Assembly (NCBI GenBank): GCA_902466275.1
Contig: CABQQJ010000053.1
Span: 1-6,162 of the forward strand
Direction of reading: 5' to 3'
Length of the DNA: 6,162 bases
Source: an uncultured Veillonella sp.
GTDB taxonomy: Bacteria; Bacillota; Negativicutes; Veillonellales; Veillonellaceae
A program made the translations under genes and the position numbers. Positions 5,261 to 6,162 of the stretch are shown in pieces. The notes under the pieces are model-generated. The model worked only from the letters and a program-made list of their open reading frames with translations. It was not told the DNA's origin and made no database searches. Within the stretch, counting starts at the first letter, position 1. The number at the start of each line of letters is the position of its first letter.

Positions 5261-6162
5261 ATGAGTAATCAAGATAAAATGCCTTTTGTAGAGGCCTTAG
5301 AATTATATAAAGATCAACATTTTGTGCCCTTTCATACGCCAGGACATAAGATAGGTGGTGAAGCACCTATCTTATTAAAGGACTGGATGGGGCCAGCGTT
5401 ACCCTATGATTTAGGCGTTATGTATGCCTTAGATGATTTACATGAACCTGAAGGGGAATTAAAAGAGGCTCAGGACTTAACAGCACGGTTATATGGAGCT
5501 GATCATTGTTGGTTCTCCATTAATGGTACTACTGCTTTAATTGAAGCGATGATTATGGGCACTGTAGGTCCTGATGAAACGATTATCATTCCTCGAGAAG
5601 CACATCGTTCTGTTATTAGTGGACTTGTTCTCTCAGGAGCCAAACCAGTATATATGGGCTGTGATTTTGATGAACGCTGGGGGATTCCACTAGGAGTATC
5701 ATTAGAAAATGCTATCAAATCAATGGATGCACATCCAGAGGCAAAGGCGATTCTTTTAGTGTATCCAAACTATTATGGCGTGGGCATAGATATTGTTAAT
5801 ATCATACAAGAGGCTCATAAGCGGGAACTTATTGTACTTGTTGATGAAGCTCATGGGCCTCATTTGCCGTTTTCTGAAAGTTTACCTATAGAAGCTACAG
5901 AGGCTGGAGCAGATTTGGTGGCTCAAAGTACACATAAATCTGTTGGCTCTTTGACACAAACATCTTGGCTATTAGGGCAAGGTAAAAAAATTGATAAGCG
6001 GCGTATTACGCAAATGCATCAAATGCTACAAAGTACGAGTCCAAACTATATTTTCCTTGCTTCCTTAGATATGGCGCGCCATCAATTAGCCACAGCAGGT
6101 AATGATTTAGTAAGTCGTGCAGTAGAGTTGAGTATGTACTTACGTGAGGAACTCAATAAAAT
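5261..6162 (+). CDS. Orn/Lys/Arg decarboxylase family protein, PLP fold type I (5' part, runs off the window)
   Basis: The frame is open from ATG 5261 to the window end: 300 complete codons of a protein that is usually about 450-490 residues in this family. It should be a cytoplasmic PLP enzyme that decarboxylates ornithine, lysine or arginine to a diamine or agmatine. Evidence includes the N-terminal FHTPGHK (24-30), DLGV..DDLHEPEG, the SINGTTALIEA segment, D195 in VDEAHG (pyridine-nitrogen aspartate), and the Schiff-base lysine K226 in STHKSVGSLTQTSW. It resembles Bacillus YaaO, the short group without an N-terminal response-regulator-like wing, and starts directly at the major domain. Substrate cannot be read from the sequence. 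GAGG (5252-5255) lies five bases before ATG. No convincing promoter lies between it and pth, so it may depend on read-through. In Bacillus the next gene would be tmk. Confidence 0.9.
   Translation, partial: MSNQDKMPFVEALELYKDQHFVPFHTPGHKIGGEAPILLKDWMGPALPYDLGVMYALDDLHEPEGELKEAQDLTARLYGADHCWFSINGTTALIEAMIMGTVGPDETIIIPREAHRSVISGLVLSGAKPVYMGCDFDERWGIPLGVSLENAIKSMDAHPEAKAILLVYPNYYGVGIDIVNIIQEAHKRELIVLVDEAHGPHLPFSESLPIEATEAGADLVAQSTHKSVGSLTQTSWLLGQGKKIDKRRITQMHQMLQSTSPNYIFLASLDMARHQLATAGNDLVSRAVELSMYLREELNK

Overview
The window looks like a chromosomal housekeeping segment of a low-GC Firmicute. My best guess is a member of the Negativicutes close to Veillonella. This rests on codon use, the AT-rich intergenic DNA and the gene order purR - glmU - prs - pth - Orn/Lys/Arg decarboxylase. 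The genus is inference; the gene families are secure. All genes lie on the + strand, and I see no mobile element, CRISPR array, tRNA or rRNA.

Layout: (1) 2-115 is the 3' end of a small membrane-protein gene that resembles the GlsB/YeaQ/YmgE (transglycosylase-associated) family. (2) 116-378 is AT-rich and holds a remarkably complete 82-nt hairpin (133-214) and a weak promoter region. (3) 379-987 encodes an exported protein with a peptidoglycan-binding domain and a 3D (three-aspartate) domain; a long hairpin terminator follows it. (4) 1073-1127 carries an inverted PurBox pair over an extended -10 promoter, ahead of purR (1214-2032). (5) glmU (2160-3533), prs (3661-4614, with its own good promoter) and pth (4625-5203, TTG start) follow. 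(6) A strong terminator sits at 5217-5249, and its U-tract ends 11 bases before the start codon of a fold-type-I PLP decarboxylase (5261 to the window edge, incomplete).

Functional logic: Prs makes PRPP, which is the effector known to release B. subtilis PurR from DNA. The regulator and the enzyme that makes its signal are therefore neighbours, and PurR probably controls its own gene through the PurBoxes. GlmU makes UDP-GlcNAc for peptidoglycan and, if this is a diderm Negativicute, for lipid A. Pth recycles peptidyl-tRNA. The decarboxylase could supply a diamine such as cadaverine or putrescine, which some Negativicutes attach to peptidoglycan; here that role is only a hypothesis.

I found no wholly new system. 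The points most worth a second look are regulatory: the PurBox array with an extra half-site, the 82-nt hairpin, a 13-bp pairing that could compete with the pth terminator, a three-codon minicistron before prs, and the compact form of the Bacillus-type purR-yabJ-spoVG-gcaD-prs-ctc-pth cluster.
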